A stretch of 32,481 nt of DNA from Glaciecola sp. (lineage in GTDB: Bacteria; Pseudomonadota; Gammaproteobacteria; Enterobacterales; Alteromonadaceae), in assembly GCA_029251505.1 (NCBI GenBank), contig JAQXDG010000135.1, positions 1-32,481 on the forward strand, written 5' to 3'. Within the stretch, counting starts at the first letter, position 1. Each line of letters begins with the position of its first letter. Below, piece by piece: positions 1 to 10,420 of this stretch. The notes under the pieces were generated by a model. That model saw only the letters and a program-made list of their open reading frames with translations. It was not told the DNA's origin and did no database searches. A program made the position numbers and the translations under genes.

Positions 1-249
1 AAAGACTTTTTTATTCTGTCTTATGTTAGTCATGAGTTTCATACCTAACTCACGACCTCTCTCAAGTGCAGTTGTTAAGTCTCTAGTCTTGAGTGACTTC
101 CGATAGTGTGTCTTCTCCCCTTGAATCCACATCCTGAACTGAAACACATCGCCACTCTGTGCCACTCTGAATATCTGTGCCTTCCCATCTAGAATGTCGT
201 GTTGATGACTTAAATTACCACCCTTGTTTTGTCGTCTTCTTCTTGCCAT
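1..249 (-). CDS. Site-specific tyrosine integrase, N-terminal part (cut by window edge)
   Basis: An open frame of 83 codons runs from ATG at 249 to the window edge with no stop, so only the N-terminus is visible. It starts with a basic tract (MARRRRQNKGG). The segment around residues 35-75 contains HYRKSLKTRDLTTALERG, the pattern of the N-terminal region of phage and island tyrosine recombinases (S-L-x-T-x-D-x-x-x-A-x-x-x-x-x-E/R). The catalytic R-H-R-Y domain would lie outside the window. The gene points away from guaA and begins about 150 bases beyond the guaA stop, where guaA-integrated islands place their integrase. Arginine is coded mostly by AGA, unlike the CGT/CGC-using neighbours, which suggests transfer. 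An in-frame TAG lies 13 codons upstream with no other start between, which supports this ATG, although AAAGG sits unusually close to it. The family call rests on the N-terminus alone. Confidence 0.72.
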   Translation of the reverse strand, partial: MARRRRQNKGGNLSHQHDILDGKAQIFRVAQSGDVFQFRMWIQGEKTHYRKSLKTRDLTTALERGRELGMKLMTNIRQNKKVF

Positions 250-274
250 ACCTTTATGTTTTGCAGTAAGTGAC

Positions 275-295
275 CAAACTTTGCACTAAAGTTTG
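275..295. repeat. Inverted repeat upstream of the integrase
   Basis: CAAACTTT (275-282) and AAAGTTTG (288-295) form a perfect 8-bp inverted repeat with a 5-base spacer. It sits 26 bases before the integrase start codon, where an operator or an integrase or excisionase site would be expected. The right arm is also part of the AAGTTTGTAT direct repeat family found further right. Confidence 0.6.
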
Positions 296-362
296 TATCT
301 ACAGAACAAAAATACTATAAGAATAAGGGTATTGTCAAAAGTTTGTATTAAGTTTGTATCTA
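288..362 (+). repeat. AAGTTTGTAT direct repeats, candidate arm-type integrase sites
   Basis: Three copies of AAGTTTGTAT occur at 289-298, 339-348 and 350-359. The first and third extend to a perfect 13-bp repeat, AAGTTTGTATCTA (289-301 and 350-362). Copies two and three are spaced 11 bases apart, about one helical turn. Short repeats between an integrase gene and its attachment site are typical of arm-type binding sites, so I infer that role. The core att site is expected in the 3' end of guaA but cannot be delimited without the other island end. Confidence 0.55.
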
Positions 363-368
363 AATAAT

Positions 369-383
369 CCCTATTTTATAGGG
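369..383 (-). terminator. Weak hairpin terminator after guaA
   Basis: CCCTA (369-373) and TAGGG (379-383) form a 5-bp stem with an AT-rich loop, 17 bases past the guaA stop. Read on the minus strand it is followed by ATTATTTAG, a weak U-tract. On the plus strand it is followed by TTTT. It may end guaBA transcription before the integrase gene. Confidence 0.4.
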
Positions 384-399
384 TTTTCAGACGATTTCA

Positions 400-1977
400 T
401 CACTCCCACTCAATCGTTGCTGGTGGTTTGCCCGAAATATCATAAACAACACGGCTAATACCGTCGACTTCATTAATGATTCGATTTGAAACTTTACCTA
501 AGAAATCATACGGTAAATGCGCCCAATGTGCCGTCATAAAATCAATCGTTTCAACAGCACGTAATGATACTACCCAATCATATTTACGCGCATCCCCCAT
601 CACGCCTACAGAGCGCACAGGTAAAAATACCGTAAAGGCTTGGCTTACTTTATGATACAAATCTGCAGCATGTAACTCTTCAATGAAAATCGCGTCAGCA
701 CGGCGTAATAAATCACAATATTCTTTTTTGATTTCACCTAATACGCGTACACCTAAACCTGGCCCAGGGAACGGATGGCGATATAACATATCGTAAGGTA
801 AACCAAGCTCTAAACCAATCTTGCGAACTTCATCTTTAAACAATTCGCGTAATGGCTCGACTAAGCCCATTTCCATATCTTCTGGCAAGCCGCCGACGTT
901 ATGGTGTGACTTAATGACATGCGCTTTACCAGTGGCAGAACCGGCTGATTCAATCACGTCTGGGTAAATCGTACCTTGTGCTAACCATTTCGCGTTTTGT
1001 AATAACTTGGATTGTTCATCAAATACATTGACAAACTCATGACCAATGATCTTACGCTTAGCTTCTGGATCCGACTCGCCCCCTAAGGCATTTAAGAATC
1101 GTTCTTCGGCATCAACTTTAATAATATTTAAACCAAAATGATCACCAAACATATCCATAACTTGCTGGCCTTCATTAAGGCGTAATAAACCATTATCAAC
1201 AAATACACAAGTTAGTTTTGGACCAATTGCACGATGGATTAGCATGGCGACGACCGATGAATCTACGCCACCAGATAAACCAAGAATAACTTCATCATCA
1301 CCGACTTTTTCTTTAATGCGTGCAATCGCATCTTCGATGATGGCATCTGGTGTCCATAGCTTTTGTAAACCACAAATATTTAGTGCAAAGTTTGATAGTA
1401 AGCGCTCACCTTGACGTGTGTGGGTGACTTCTGGGTGAAATTGCACACCGTAAAATTGCTTCGCTTCATTAACCATACCGGCAAATGGACAGCTATCAGT
1501 CTGAGCAACTTTAACAAACCCATCAGGAATAGCAGATACCTTGTCACCATGACTCATCCACACATCTAATAACGCATTCCCGTTACTGCCAATATGATCT
1601 TCGATTTTATCGAATAATGCATTCGGGGTGATGGACTCAACTTGCGCATAACCAAACTCACGCATATCAGAGCCTTGTACTGCTCCACCGAGTTGTTGTG
1701 CCATTGTTTGCATGCCATAACAGATCCCTAATACGGGTACACCGGCATTAAATACATATTGTGGCGCACGTGGCGAACCAGCTTCAGTGACCGATTCAGG
1801 CCCTCCTGACAAGATAATGCCGTCTGGGCAGAAATCACGAATTTGTTGTTCAGTCACATCCCATGCCCATAATTCGCAGTAGACACCGATTTCACGAATA
1901 CGACGCGCAATTAGCTGAGTGTATTGTGAACCGAAATCAAGAATTAGGATCTTTTGAGAATGAATATTTGCAGTCAT
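400..1977 (-). CDS. guaA: GMP synthase (glutamine-hydrolysing)
   Basis: Converts XMP to GMP using ATP and glutamine, the last step of de novo guanine nucleotide synthesis in the cytosol. The 525 residues match the E. coli length. The N-terminal class I glutamine amidotransferase domain shows the triad Cys86 (GICYGM), His181 and Glu183 (FHPEV). The ATP-pyrophosphatase domain begins near residue 208 and carries the PP-loop [10 protein letters not shown]. The C-terminal dimerisation domain ends in PATIEWE, the conserved end of the family. It lies 80 bases downstream of guaB in the usual guaBA order, with a hairpin terminator between them. The 3' end is a known integration target for genomic islands, and an integrase-like gene lies just beyond it. 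The coding frame is intact, so any insertion restored the C-terminus. Confidence 0.98.
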   Translation of the reverse strand: MTANIHSQKILILDFGSQYTQLIARRIREIGVYCELWAWDVTEQQIRDFCPDGIILSGGPESVTEAGSPRAPQYVFNAGVPVLGICYGMQTMAQQLGGAVQGSDMREFGYAQVESITPNALFDKIEDHIGSNGNALLDVWMSHGDKVSAIPDGFVKVAQTDSCPFAGMVNEAKQFYGVQFHPEVTHTRQGERLLSNFALNICGLQKLWTPDAIIEDAIARIKEKVGDDEVILGLSGGVDSSVVAMLIHRAIGPKLTCVFVDNGLLRLNEGQQVMDMFGDHFGLNIIKVDAEERFLNALGGESDPEAKRKIIGHEFVNVFDEQSKLLQNAKWLAQGTIYPDVIESAGSATGKAHVIKSHHNVGGLPEDMEMGLVEPLRELFKDEVRKIGLELGLPYDMLYRHPFPGPGLGVRVLGEIKKEYCDLLRRADAIFIEELHAADLYHKVSQAFTVFLPVRSVGVMGDARKYDWVVSLRAVETIDFMTAHWAHLPYDFLGKVSNRIINEVDGISRVVYDISGKPPATIEWE

Positions 1978-2016
1978 GGATAGGTCTCTATGAATTAGGT
2001 GTATGGATAAACAAAA

Positions 2017-2039
2017 CAGGCTAGCACCGAGCTAGCCTG
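2017..2039 (-). terminator. Hairpin with U-tract between guaB and guaA
   Basis: CAGGCTAGC (2017-2025) and GCTAGCCTG (2031-2039) form a perfect 9-bp stem with a 5-base loop. On the minus strand it is followed by TTTTGTTT, the form of an intrinsic terminator. It lies after guaB and before guaA, so it probably acts as a partial terminator or as a processing and stability signal inside guaBA. Confidence 0.7.
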
Positions 2040-2057
2040 ATTATATAATGCGAATGA

Positions 2058-3527
2058 TTAACCTAAACGGTAGTTAGGCGCTTCTTTCGTAATACTGACA
2101 TCGTGTACGTGCGACTCGCCCATCCCTGCTGCCGTTATTTTTACGAATTCTGGTTTTGTATTTAATTCTACAATTGTCTCGCAACCTGTTAGTCCCATTG
2201 CTGAACGCAATCCACCCATTTGTTGGTGAATGATATTCGTGATTGGACCTTTATAAGCAACGCGACCTTCAATTCCTTCTGGAACTAATTTTTCTGCACT
2301 TTTGCTATCTTGGAAATATCGATCTGACGAGCCATTACTTTGATCCATCGCACCTAATGAACCCATGCCGCGATAAGATTTGTAATAACGACCTTGATAT
2401 AATTCAACATCGCCAGGAGCTTCTTCAGTACCAGCAAGCATTGAACCAACCATGACACAGCTTGCGCCAGCCACTAATGCTTTAACAATATCACCAGAAA
2501 AACGGATACCGCCATCAGCAATGACGGGGATATCAGTGCCAACTAAGGCATCCACTGCATCAGAGATAGCTGTAATTTGTGGCACACCACAACCCGTAAC
2601 AATACGAGTCGTACAAATTGAACCGGGACCAATACCTACTTTCACCGCGTCAACACCGGCATCGGCCAGTGCTTTAGCACCTGCGCCCGTTGCTACGTTA
2701 CCTGCAATTAACTGTAAATCTGGATAATCTGCGCGGACTTTAGCAACACGGTCAATAACTCCTTGAGAATGACCATGTGAGGTATCAATCAATAACACAT
2801 CTACGCCAGCTTCAACTAATGCAGCGATACGCTCATCCGTTCCAGCTCCGACACTCACAGCAGCACCTACACGTAAACGACCTAAATCATCTTTACATGC
2901 ATTGGGTTTATTTTCTGCTTTTTGGAAATCTTTGACTGTAATCAAACCATGTAGTTTAAAGGCATCATCCACGACTAAGATTTTTTCAATACGGTGTTCG
3001 TGCATCAATTCGAGAACGATCTCTGAAGGTGCACCTGATTTAACCGTCACTAGACGCTCTTTTGGCGTCATCACCGTTTCAATAGAAGCATTTAAATGGG
3101 TTTCAAAACGTAAATCACGCCCCGTAACAATACCAATTAGATTATTTTCATCATCGGTCACCGGAAAACCAGAATAACCTAAGCGCTGGCTTAACTCGTT
3201 CACTTGTCCTATAGTAGCGGAAGAACGAACAGTCACAGGGTCTGAGACAACACCTGATTCGTATTTTTTAACTTGGCGAACGTGTTCTGCTTGTTGCTCT
3301 GCAGACATATTTTTGTGAATAAAACCAATGCCGCCTTCTTGCGCCAGCGCAATAGCCAGACGTGCTTCTGATACCGTATCCATAGCGGCAGAAATAAGTG
3401 GAATGTTAAGATTCACTTTACGAGTTAAACGCGTATTTAACTGTGCGGTGTGAGGGAGCACTTGAGAGTGTCCAGGAACGATTAAAACATCGTCAAATGT
3501 GAGTGCTTCTTGAGCAATTCGTAACAT
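2058..3527 (-). CDS. guaB: Inosine-5'-monophosphate dehydrogenase
   Basis: Oxidises IMP to XMP with NAD+, the committed step of guanine nucleotide synthesis; GuaA uses the product. The 489 residues are close to the E. coli length of 488. The catalytic TIM barrel is split by a pair of CBS domains (about residues 93-205), seen as the SGFPVTD and EKILVVDD segments. The barrel resumes with [10 protein letters not shown]. The active-site loop GPGSICTTR holds the catalytic Cys305, and the flap [12 protein letters not shown] follows. It is the first gene of guaBA and is divergent from xseA across a 93-base gap that holds its likely promoter. The start is ATG with AAGG upstream. I saw no clear PurR operator. 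Confidence 0.98.
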   Translation of the reverse strand: MLRIAQEALTFDDVLIVPGHSQVLPHTAQLNTRLTRKVNLNIPLISAAMDTVSEARLAIALAQEGGIGFIHKNMSAEQQAEHVRQVKKYESGVVSDPVTVRSSATIGQVNELSQRLGYSGFPVTDDENNLIGIVTGRDLRFETHLNASIETVMTPKERLVTVKSGAPSEIVLELMHEHRIEKILVVDDAFKLHGLITVKDFQKAENKPNACKDDLGRLRVGAAVSVGAGTDERIAALVEAGVDVLLIDTSHGHSQGVIDRVAKVRADYPDLQLIAGNVATGAGAKALADAGVDAVKVGIGPGSICTTRIVTGCGVPQITAISDAVDALVGTDIPVIADGGIRFSGDIVKALVAGASCVMVGSMLAGTEEAPGDVELYQGRYYKSYRGMGSLGAMDQSNGSSDRYFQDSKSAEKLVPEGIEGRVAYKGPITNIIHQQMGGLRSAMGLTGCETIVELNTKPEFVKITAAGMGESHVHDVSITKEAPNYRLG

Positions 3528-3576
3528 GCAAGTAACCTTCTGTATCAGTTTGGTATCAGGTATTATTTGCGGTGTG

Positions 3577-3605
3577 ATTGTAGTGGTTTTTGGGTTTAAG
3601 GTAAA
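3577..3605 (-). promoter_or_regulatory. Likely sigma-70 promoter of guaBA
   Basis: On the minus strand TTTACC (3600-3605) and TACAAT (3577-3582) lie 17 bases apart, about 50 bases before the guaB start codon. The -10 matches 5 of 6 consensus bases and the -35 matches 4 of 6. It sits in the divergent guaB/xseA gap. Confidence 0.5.
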
Positions 3606-3638
3606 CTAAATTTTAGTAAAGTGGGAAATTCTTTTTTA

Positions 3639-4997
3639 ATGTATTCAACTTCTTCGACACGAGCTTCGGCATCAGCAGCAACCCAACGCAATATTTTAAG
3701 TGTGGGTAAACTTAATCAAATGGTTGGCAGCTTGCTAAAAACGCAAATTGGCCAAGTATGGATCAGTGCTGAAATATCTAATTTTGTGGCAGCATCATCA
3801 GGACATTGGTATTTCACCTTAAAAGACCGCAATGCTCAAGTCAAAGCAGCCATGTTTAAAGGTGCCAATGGTCGCGTAAAACAACGTCCTAAAGAGGGCG
3901 ATAGTGTGTTGGTTCGCGCAAACGTGGGTTTATATGAACCGCGTGGCGATTATCAAATCATTGTTGAACATTTAGAATTTGATGGTGCAGGGGCATTAAA
4001 GCAACAATACGAATTACTCAAAAACCGTTTACAGCAAGAAGGGTTGTTTGCGACTCAAACTAAACAAGCGATCCCAAGTAATATTCAAACAGTCGGGATT
4101 GTCACCTCGGCAACCGGTGCTGCTTTGCATGACATATTAACGGTATTAAAACGTCGTAACCCGATGATTAATGTCATTGTGTATCCCAGTCAGGTACAAG
4201 GCGGCGGGGCGGCGGAACAAATCGTCAATGCAATATTTATCGCTAACCGGCGTCGCGAAGTCGATGTGTTGATCGTTGGCCGTGGTGGTGGTTCGTTAGA
4301 AGACTTATGGTGTTTTAATGAAGAAATCGTCGCCCGTGCTATCTTTAGTTCGCAACTGCCTATCGTTAGTGCTGTGGGTCATGAAGTGGATGTCACTATT
4401 GCCGATTTTGTCGCTGATGTCCGTGCAGCAACGCCTTCACAAGCGGCTGAATTTGTCAGTAATGATTTAAGTGAAGTCGTCGCCTCCATTGCCACTTTGC
4501 AACAACGTTTACACGCAGCGATGACGGCTAAGATGAGTCAACTCAATTACCAACATCAGCTCGTAGCTGGACGTTTACAACAAAATCATCCCCAACATCG
4601 TCTGCAACAACAAACACAGCGCGTTGATCAACTGACACTCCAATTACAACATGCCATGCATAATCGCTTGCAGCGAAGCCTGCAACGGCACCAGTCTCTG
4701 ACTCATCGCCTGCAACGTGTTTCACCGGTGCATCAGGTGGCAAGTGCGCAACAACGCACTCAAACTTTACAGCAACGTCTTGCACAAGCCATGACTGGTC
4801 AAGTGCAAAAGCAACAACAGCGTTTTGCTCGAGTTACCGGTATTCTTAATTCGGTTAGCCCATTAGCCACATTATCGCGCGGCTATAGTATTAGTTTTGT
4901 GGATGATAAGGTGGTGATGGGTCCTCAAGATGTGCAATCGGGTGATACACTAAAAACCAAATTAGCCAATGGGGAAATTACGAGTAAGGTGGTGTAA
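3639..4997 (+). CDS. xseA: Exodeoxyribonuclease VII large subunit
   Basis: Catalytic subunit of exonuclease VII, which works with XseB to degrade single-stranded DNA to oligonucleotides in the cytosol. The N-terminal OB-fold shows GQVWISAEISNF and ASGHWYFTLKD. The catalytic core shows GAALHDIL, VGRGGGSLEDLW and SAVGHEVDVTIADFVAD. The C-terminal third is a glutamine-rich coiled-coil ending in SPLATLSRGYS. I chose ATG at 3639 (452 residues; E. coli has 456) over an in-frame GTG at 3621. GGGA lies 12 bases upstream, which is long, so the start is uncertain. The gene diverges from guaB, the usual neighbour. Its last 20 bases overlap the 3' end of rsuA on the other strand. Confidence 0.96.
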   Translation: MYSTSSTRASASAATQRNILSVGKLNQMVGSLLKTQIGQVWISAEISNFVAASSGHWYFTLKDRNAQVKAAMFKGANGRVKQRPKEGDSVLVRANVGLYEPRGDYQIIVEHLEFDGAGALKQQYELLKNRLQQEGLFATQTKQAIPSNIQTVGIVTSATGAALHDILTVLKRRNPMINVIVYPSQVQGGGAAEQIVNAIFIANRRREVDVLIVGRGGGSLEDLWCFNEEIVARAIFSSQLPIVSAVGHEVDVTIADFVADVRAATPSQAAEFVSNDLSEVVASIATLQQRLHAAMTAKMSQLNYQHQLVAGRLQQNHPQHRLQQQTQRVDQLTLQLQHAMHNRLQRSLQRHQSLTHRLQRVSPVHQVASAQQRTQTLQQRLAQAMTGQVQKQQQRFARVTGILNSVSPLATLSRGYSISFVDDKVVMGPQDVQSGDTLKTKLANGEITSKVV

Positions 4998-5685
4998 TGA
5001 TTTGTAAAGATTGCACCTCGGTTTCGGTCAAGTAACGCCACTGACCTTCTGCAATATCCAGTTGCACTTGTCCGATCGACTCACGATGCAATGTCACAAC
5101 ACGATTACCGACCGCAGCAAACATGCGTTTGACTTGGTGGAACTTACCTTGGGTGATGGATAAAAGCACGTCTTGAGGCGAGAGTACGCTTAATGACGCA
5201 GGCAGCGTTAAGCCCGTTTCTCCCTGTAACGCTATCCCGGCTTTAAATTTATCGGCAACCTCGCCGGCTATTTCACGTGACAATCCAACTCGATAAACTT
5301 TAGGGCAAAAATTATCTGGATGCGTTATCCCATAGGACCAGCGACCATCATCGGTAATTAAGACTAATCCTGTTGTATCCGCATCCAAACGCCCCACAAT
5401 ATGCAAATCATCGGGATAATCAATGTCTACATAATTAAACACTGAAGGATAATGTTCATCGACATTGGAGCAGATCGTGCCGGGTGGTTTATGTAACATG
5501 ACGTAACGAAACGCACGGGGAGTTAATACTTTTCCATTAAGCGTAATCGTATTGTTTTCATGAACTTGTGTCGAGCCATCGGTCTTTATCTCACCGTTCA
5601 CACAAACGTAACCAGCAATAAGCTGGTCGGTTACATCTGTTTTTGAAAACTCAGTGCTTTGGCAAATAAATTTATCGAGGCGCAT
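4978..5685 (-). CDS. rsuA: 16S rRNA pseudouridine(516) synthase, RsuA family
   Basis: Isomerises a uridine to pseudouridine in 16S rRNA (U516 in E. coli) during small-subunit assembly. The 235 residues compare with 231 in E. coli RsuA. An S4 RNA-binding domain covers about residues 1-55 (MRLDKFICQ). The synthase domain has the catalytic Asp101 in GRLDADTTGLVLITDDG. The C-terminal motif FHQVKRMFAAVGNRVV.LHR is diagnostic of RsuA/RluB/RluE/RluF, and length and similarity favour RsuA. It overlaps xseA tail to tail by 20 bases and lies 37 bases after fadH on the same strand. The target base is inferred from the family. Confidence 0.9.
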   Translation of the reverse strand: MRLDKFICQSTEFSKTDVTDQLIAGYVCVNGEIKTDGSTQVHENNTITLNGKVLTPRAFRYVMLHKPPGTICSNVDEHYPSVFNYVDIDYPDDLHIVGRLDADTTGLVLITDDGRWSYGITHPDNFCPKVYRVGLSREIAGEVADKFKAGIALQGETGLTLPASLSVLSPQDVLLSITQGKFHQVKRMFAAVGNRVVTLHRESIGQVQLDIAEGQWRYLTETEVQSLQIITPPYS

Positions 5686-5722
5686 GTTTATCGCGGTTTA
5701 TAATATCCAGCTTCATAGTGCA

Positions 5723-7831
<2,109 letters not shown>

Positions 7832-7858
7832 TCTTTTCATCACAAATTATTGTTGTTA

Positions 7859-8548
7859 TTAGAATCGTCTAGGACGTCCCCGCTGCCCCTCTTGTAAATT
7901 TCGACCAGTGAGTAATTCCACTTGAGTCACAAAATCATTATTACCCAATACTAATCCCTTATTTGTCGACTGACGAATATCATGTAATATTTCCATCGAT
8001 ATCTTATTGGTAAATAGCTGACGGTAATGTTGCTGTCTTTGCTCAAGGGTATTGCCCAATGATAGATACAATGGATGATATGTCATTAACTGACTGTGTT
8101 TGCCTAATGCATTAATTTGATAACTCGACCAACTGTAGTCACTCGGGTTATTAACCATACCCGCTCTGACAGGGTTCAATTCTATATATTGATACACCTG
8201 CAGCAGATATTTTTCACTTTGCACCAACGATGAGCGAAATCTTCCCTCCCACAGTGTGCCAGACCGTTCATACCGACGATTAAAATATTGCACATATTTA
8301 CGCCCCAAAGACTGCATCATCGAAGACACCGCTGAGCTTGAATTTGGTGTGCACAGTAGATGTACATGATTCGTCATTAGCACCCATGCATGGATATCAA
8401 CATCAAATTTTTCGGCGTATTCCTTCAACCATGTTATATATGCTTTCATATCGCTATCATGCGTAAAAATCGCTTGCCGATTATTACCTCTTTGGATGAT
8501 ATGTTCTGCTACACCAATGATTGAAACACGTGGTTTTCTAGGCATCAT
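7859..8548 (-). CDS. rayT: REP-associated tyrosine transposase (Y1/HUH, IS200-like)
   Basis: A single-strand transposase relative of IS200/IS605 TnpA, thought to mobilise or spread REP palindromes. The 229 residues include the HUH motif NHVHLLCTP (His61 and His63), the signature SGTLWEGRFRSSLV (about 96-109), and VYQYIELNPVRAGMV (about 118-132), where a tyrosine of YQYIELNP should be the nucleophile. The N-terminus RKPRV...HIIQRGNNRQ is typical of the RAYT subfamily, and the basic tail RGRPRRF ends the protein. It appears intact, with no frameshift. It is flanked by matching inverted REP-like ends. Two start codons are adjacent (ATGATG), and I use the first. It is an insertion between fadH and the lipoprotein operon, not part of either. 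Confidence 0.92.
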   Translation of the reverse strand: MMPRKPRVSIIGVAEHIIQRGNNRQAIFTHDSDMKAYITWLKEYAEKFDVDIHAWVLMTNHVHLLCTPNSSSAVSSMMQSLGRKYVQYFNRRYERSGTLWEGRFRSSLVQSEKYLLQVYQYIELNPVRAGMVNNPSDYSWSSYQINALGKHSQLMTYHPLYLSLGNTLEQRQQHYRQLFTNKISMEILHDIRQSTNKGLVLGNNDFVTQVELLTGRNLQEGQRGRPRRF

Positions 8549-8629
8549 TATACTCTTTCATCAAAATATACAGAATAGACATATTTCATTACAAAGATAC
8601 TGGACGAAATGATGGTTTACTAGGAACTT

Positions 8630-8651
8630 ATTTGGATCTGACCCTCTTTAT
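8630..8651 (-). repeat. Right REP-like end of the RAYT element
   Basis: The reverse complement of the left end with one mismatch in 22 bases; the core ATTTGGATCTGACCC is at 8630-8644. It lies about 50 bases upstream of the first lipoprotein gene and 81 bases before the transposase start. The promoter of the downstream operon must lie within or near this end, but no convincing -35/-10 pair was found. Confidence 0.8.
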
Positions 8652-8699
8652 TTGCTATTGTTTGAACGTACAAAATTTATTAATTTACAAGGAATTGTC

Positions 8700-9371
8700 G
8701 TGAAATTATCTGCTCGTGTTATCTCTGTCTCGACTTTAGCTATAGCATTATCCTTAGCCGGTTGTGCAACAACAACTTCCACCGTGATTGATACCCCGAA
8801 AGTGAATAGCTATCAATCCGATTACTCAGGTACCAAAAGTAAACTAGCTGTCGGTCAATTTGTTAATCGTTCGAGTTTTCAAAATGGTATTTTTTCAAAT
8901 GGTAGTGACCGTTTAGGTAGCCAAGCAAAAACCTCAATCATGAGTCATTTGCAACAAACCAACCGCTTTGTCGTCTTAGACAGAGACAACATGAACATGC
9001 TTCAAAATGAAGCTCAGCTTGCCGGTACTGCGCAAACTCTATCTGGTGCTCGCTATATTATCACCGGGGATGTAACTGAGTTTGGGCGTAAAAATATCGG
9101 TGACAAACAGTTTTTTGGGATCTTAGGTAAAGGTAAATCGCAAATTGCATATGCAAAAGTGACTATTAATATTGTTGATGTCACCACGTCTGAATTAGTG
9201 TTTACTTCACAAGGCGCCGGTGAATATAGCTTATCTGAACGAGAAGTCATTGGTTTTGGCAGTACGGCTGGCTATGACTCAACACTTAATGGCAAAGTGC
9301 TGGATTTAGCCTTACGTGAAGCGGTTAATAATCTTATTGATGGCATAGAAAGTGGCGCTTGGCGTCCATAG
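8700..9371 (+). CDS. CsgG/HfaB-family lipoprotein
   Basis: A 223-residue lipoprotein. I place the start at GTG 8700, because AAGGA at 8689-8693 precedes it by six bases and the signal peptide then begins normally (MKLSARVIS...). An in-frame ATG at 8652 has no such support. The lipobox SLAGC gives lipidated Cys22, and Ala at +2 predicts outer-membrane sorting. The mature part resembles the CsgG fold: KLAVGQFVNRS, then IMSHLQQTNRFVVLDRDN, GARYIITGDVTEFG, and the repeat-like strand AKVTINIVDVTTSELVFTSQGAGEY. True CsgG forms the curli secretion pore, but no curli genes are here and the transmembrane hairpins are not evident. It heads a three-lipoprotein operon with DUF4810-like and DUF799-like genes, a combination also known in Neisseria around GNA1162. 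The function is not established. Confidence 0.85.
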   Translation: MKLSARVISVSTLAIALSLAGCATTTSTVIDTPKVNSYQSDYSGTKSKLAVGQFVNRSSFQNGIFSNGSDRLGSQAKTSIMSHLQQTNRFVVLDRDNMNMLQNEAQLAGTAQTLSGARYIITGDVTEFGRKNIGDKQFFGILGKGKSQIAYAKVTINIVDVTTSELVFTSQGAGEYSLSEREVIGFGSTAGYDSTLNGKVLDLALREAVNNLIDGIESGAWRP

Positions 9372-9387
9372 AGCAAGGAGCTCAAAC

Positions 9388-9735
9388 ATGACAATTAAGT
9401 TGTTATCAGCTGCCTTTGTGCTGCTGCTTGCTGGCTGTGGTGCAACTGCACCGCCTCCCCTTTACTATTATGGTGATTATCCTGCGACGGTTTATCAATT
9501 TTTTAAATCTGATGAAACAAGTACAGCAGAACAAATTGAGAAAATGGTGCTCGTGATCGCAAAATCTACCGACACTGATCAACATGTAGCTCCAGGTGTC
9601 CATGCTCATTTGGGTATGTTGTATTTTGAGAGTGGTAATCCCACGGAAGGTGAATTTCACTTCAGACAAGAAAAAATACTGTTCCCTGAATCTAGCCAGT
9701 TTATCGATTTTTTACTTGCTAAGCATAAGGGATAA
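9388..9735 (+). CDS. Small lipoprotein, DUF4810-like
   Basis: A 115-residue predicted lipoprotein. The start at ATG 9388 is chosen because AAGGAG lies eight bases upstream and the signal peptide MTIKLLSAAFVLLLAGC follows directly; the upstream in-frame extension overlaps the previous gene and has no such signal. Cys17 is the lipidation site, with Gly at +2. The mature start PPPLYYYGDYPATVYQFF is rich in proline and tyrosine. The rest is helical with a TPR-like segment (HAHLGMLYFESGNPTEGEFHFRQEK), ending in FPESSQFIDFLLAKHKG. This matches the DUF4810 family as I know it. It starts 16 bases after the CsgG-like gene stops and ends two bases before the next gene starts, so the three genes are almost certainly cotranscribed and may work as one complex. 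Confidence 0.82.
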   Translation: MTIKLLSAAFVLLLAGCGATAPPPLYYYGDYPATVYQFFKSDETSTAEQIEKMVLVIAKSTDTDQHVAPGVHAHLGMLYFESGNPTEGEFHFRQEKILFPESSQFIDFLLAKHKG

Positions 9736-9737
9736 GC

Positions 9738-10415
9738 ATGAGATTTTTCAAATTATCTGTTGTTTTATTGGCGTCATTCGTCATATTTGGTTGCGCCAGC
9801 ACTAAGGTACCTAGCTTCAATTACACTGAATTTAGGCAGGCAGATCCGTTATCCATATTGGTATTGCCACCTATTAATAATACCACCGAAGTGCTTGCAC
9901 CATACAGTGTCATGGCACAAGTCATTGCGCCCATCTCTGAAGCGGGATTTTATACATTACCCGTCGCACTTGTAGAACAGACTTTTCGTAATAATGGTTT
10001 AACAGTCGCTAATGATATACATGCATTACCTAAAGAAAAATTGCATGAAATATTTGGTGCTGATACGGCCTTGTATTTAGATATACATGAATACGGCACC
10101 AGTTACATCATCATATCAAGCGATACAGTTGTATCAATATCCGCTCGTTTAGTTGATCTTAAGACGGGAAATGTGTTGTGGCAAAAAAGTGCGACGGCGT
10201 CTAGTGCTGAAACCCGTAGTAACAATAATAGTGGTGGTTTAATTGGTATGTTAGTTATTGCAGCAGTGAACCAGATTGTTGAAACGGTATCTGATTCTGG
10301 ATTTAACATTGCAGCAATCTCAGCGAATCGCTTACTGTCGAAAGACAGCATCAATGGTTTGCTTCCTGGTCCGCGTTCACGTGAATATCTTGAGCCATTG
10401 ACTGTAACAAAATAA
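9738..10415 (+). CDS. DUF799/GNA1162-family lipoprotein
   Basis: A 225-residue predicted lipoprotein. The signal peptide MRFFKLSVVLLASFVIFGC gives lipidated Cys19, with Ala at +2, which predicts the outer membrane. The mature region contains DPLSILVLPPINNTTEVLAP and SEAGFYTLPVALVEQTFRNNG, followed by IFGADTALYLDIHEYGTSY and SISARLVDLKTGNVLWQKS. These fit the DUF799 family that includes Neisseria GNA1162, whose fold has been compared with the TolB N-terminal domain. The final stretch around GGLIGMLVIAAVNQIVETV is hydrophobic and amphipathic. ATG follows the previous stop by two bases and has AAGGGAT upstream. It is the last gene of the trio and is followed by the REP-like terminator. The molecular role is unknown; an envelope transport or integrity function is inferred. 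Confidence 0.87.
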   Translation: MRFFKLSVVLLASFVIFGCASTKVPSFNYTEFRQADPLSILVLPPINNTTEVLAPYSVMAQVIAPISEAGFYTLPVALVEQTFRNNGLTVANDIHALPKEKLHEIFGADTALYLDIHEYGTSYIIISSDTVVSISARLVDLKTGNVLWQKSATASSAETRSNNNSGGLIGMLVIAAVNQIVETVSDSGFNIAAISANRLLSKDSINGLLPGPRSREYLEPLTVTK

Positions 10416-10420
10416 TAAAA

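Noticed and set aside
2452-2727. Plus-strand open frame antisense to guaB, with others at 2243 and 2902
   Set aside because: All are frame shadows of guaB, with Ala/Thr/Pro-rich translations typical of the reverse strand of a coding region.
9352-9387. N-terminal extension of the DUF4810-like gene
   Set aside because: The strong AAGGAG ribosome binding site and the signal peptide both point to ATG 9388; the extension only overlaps the upstream gene.
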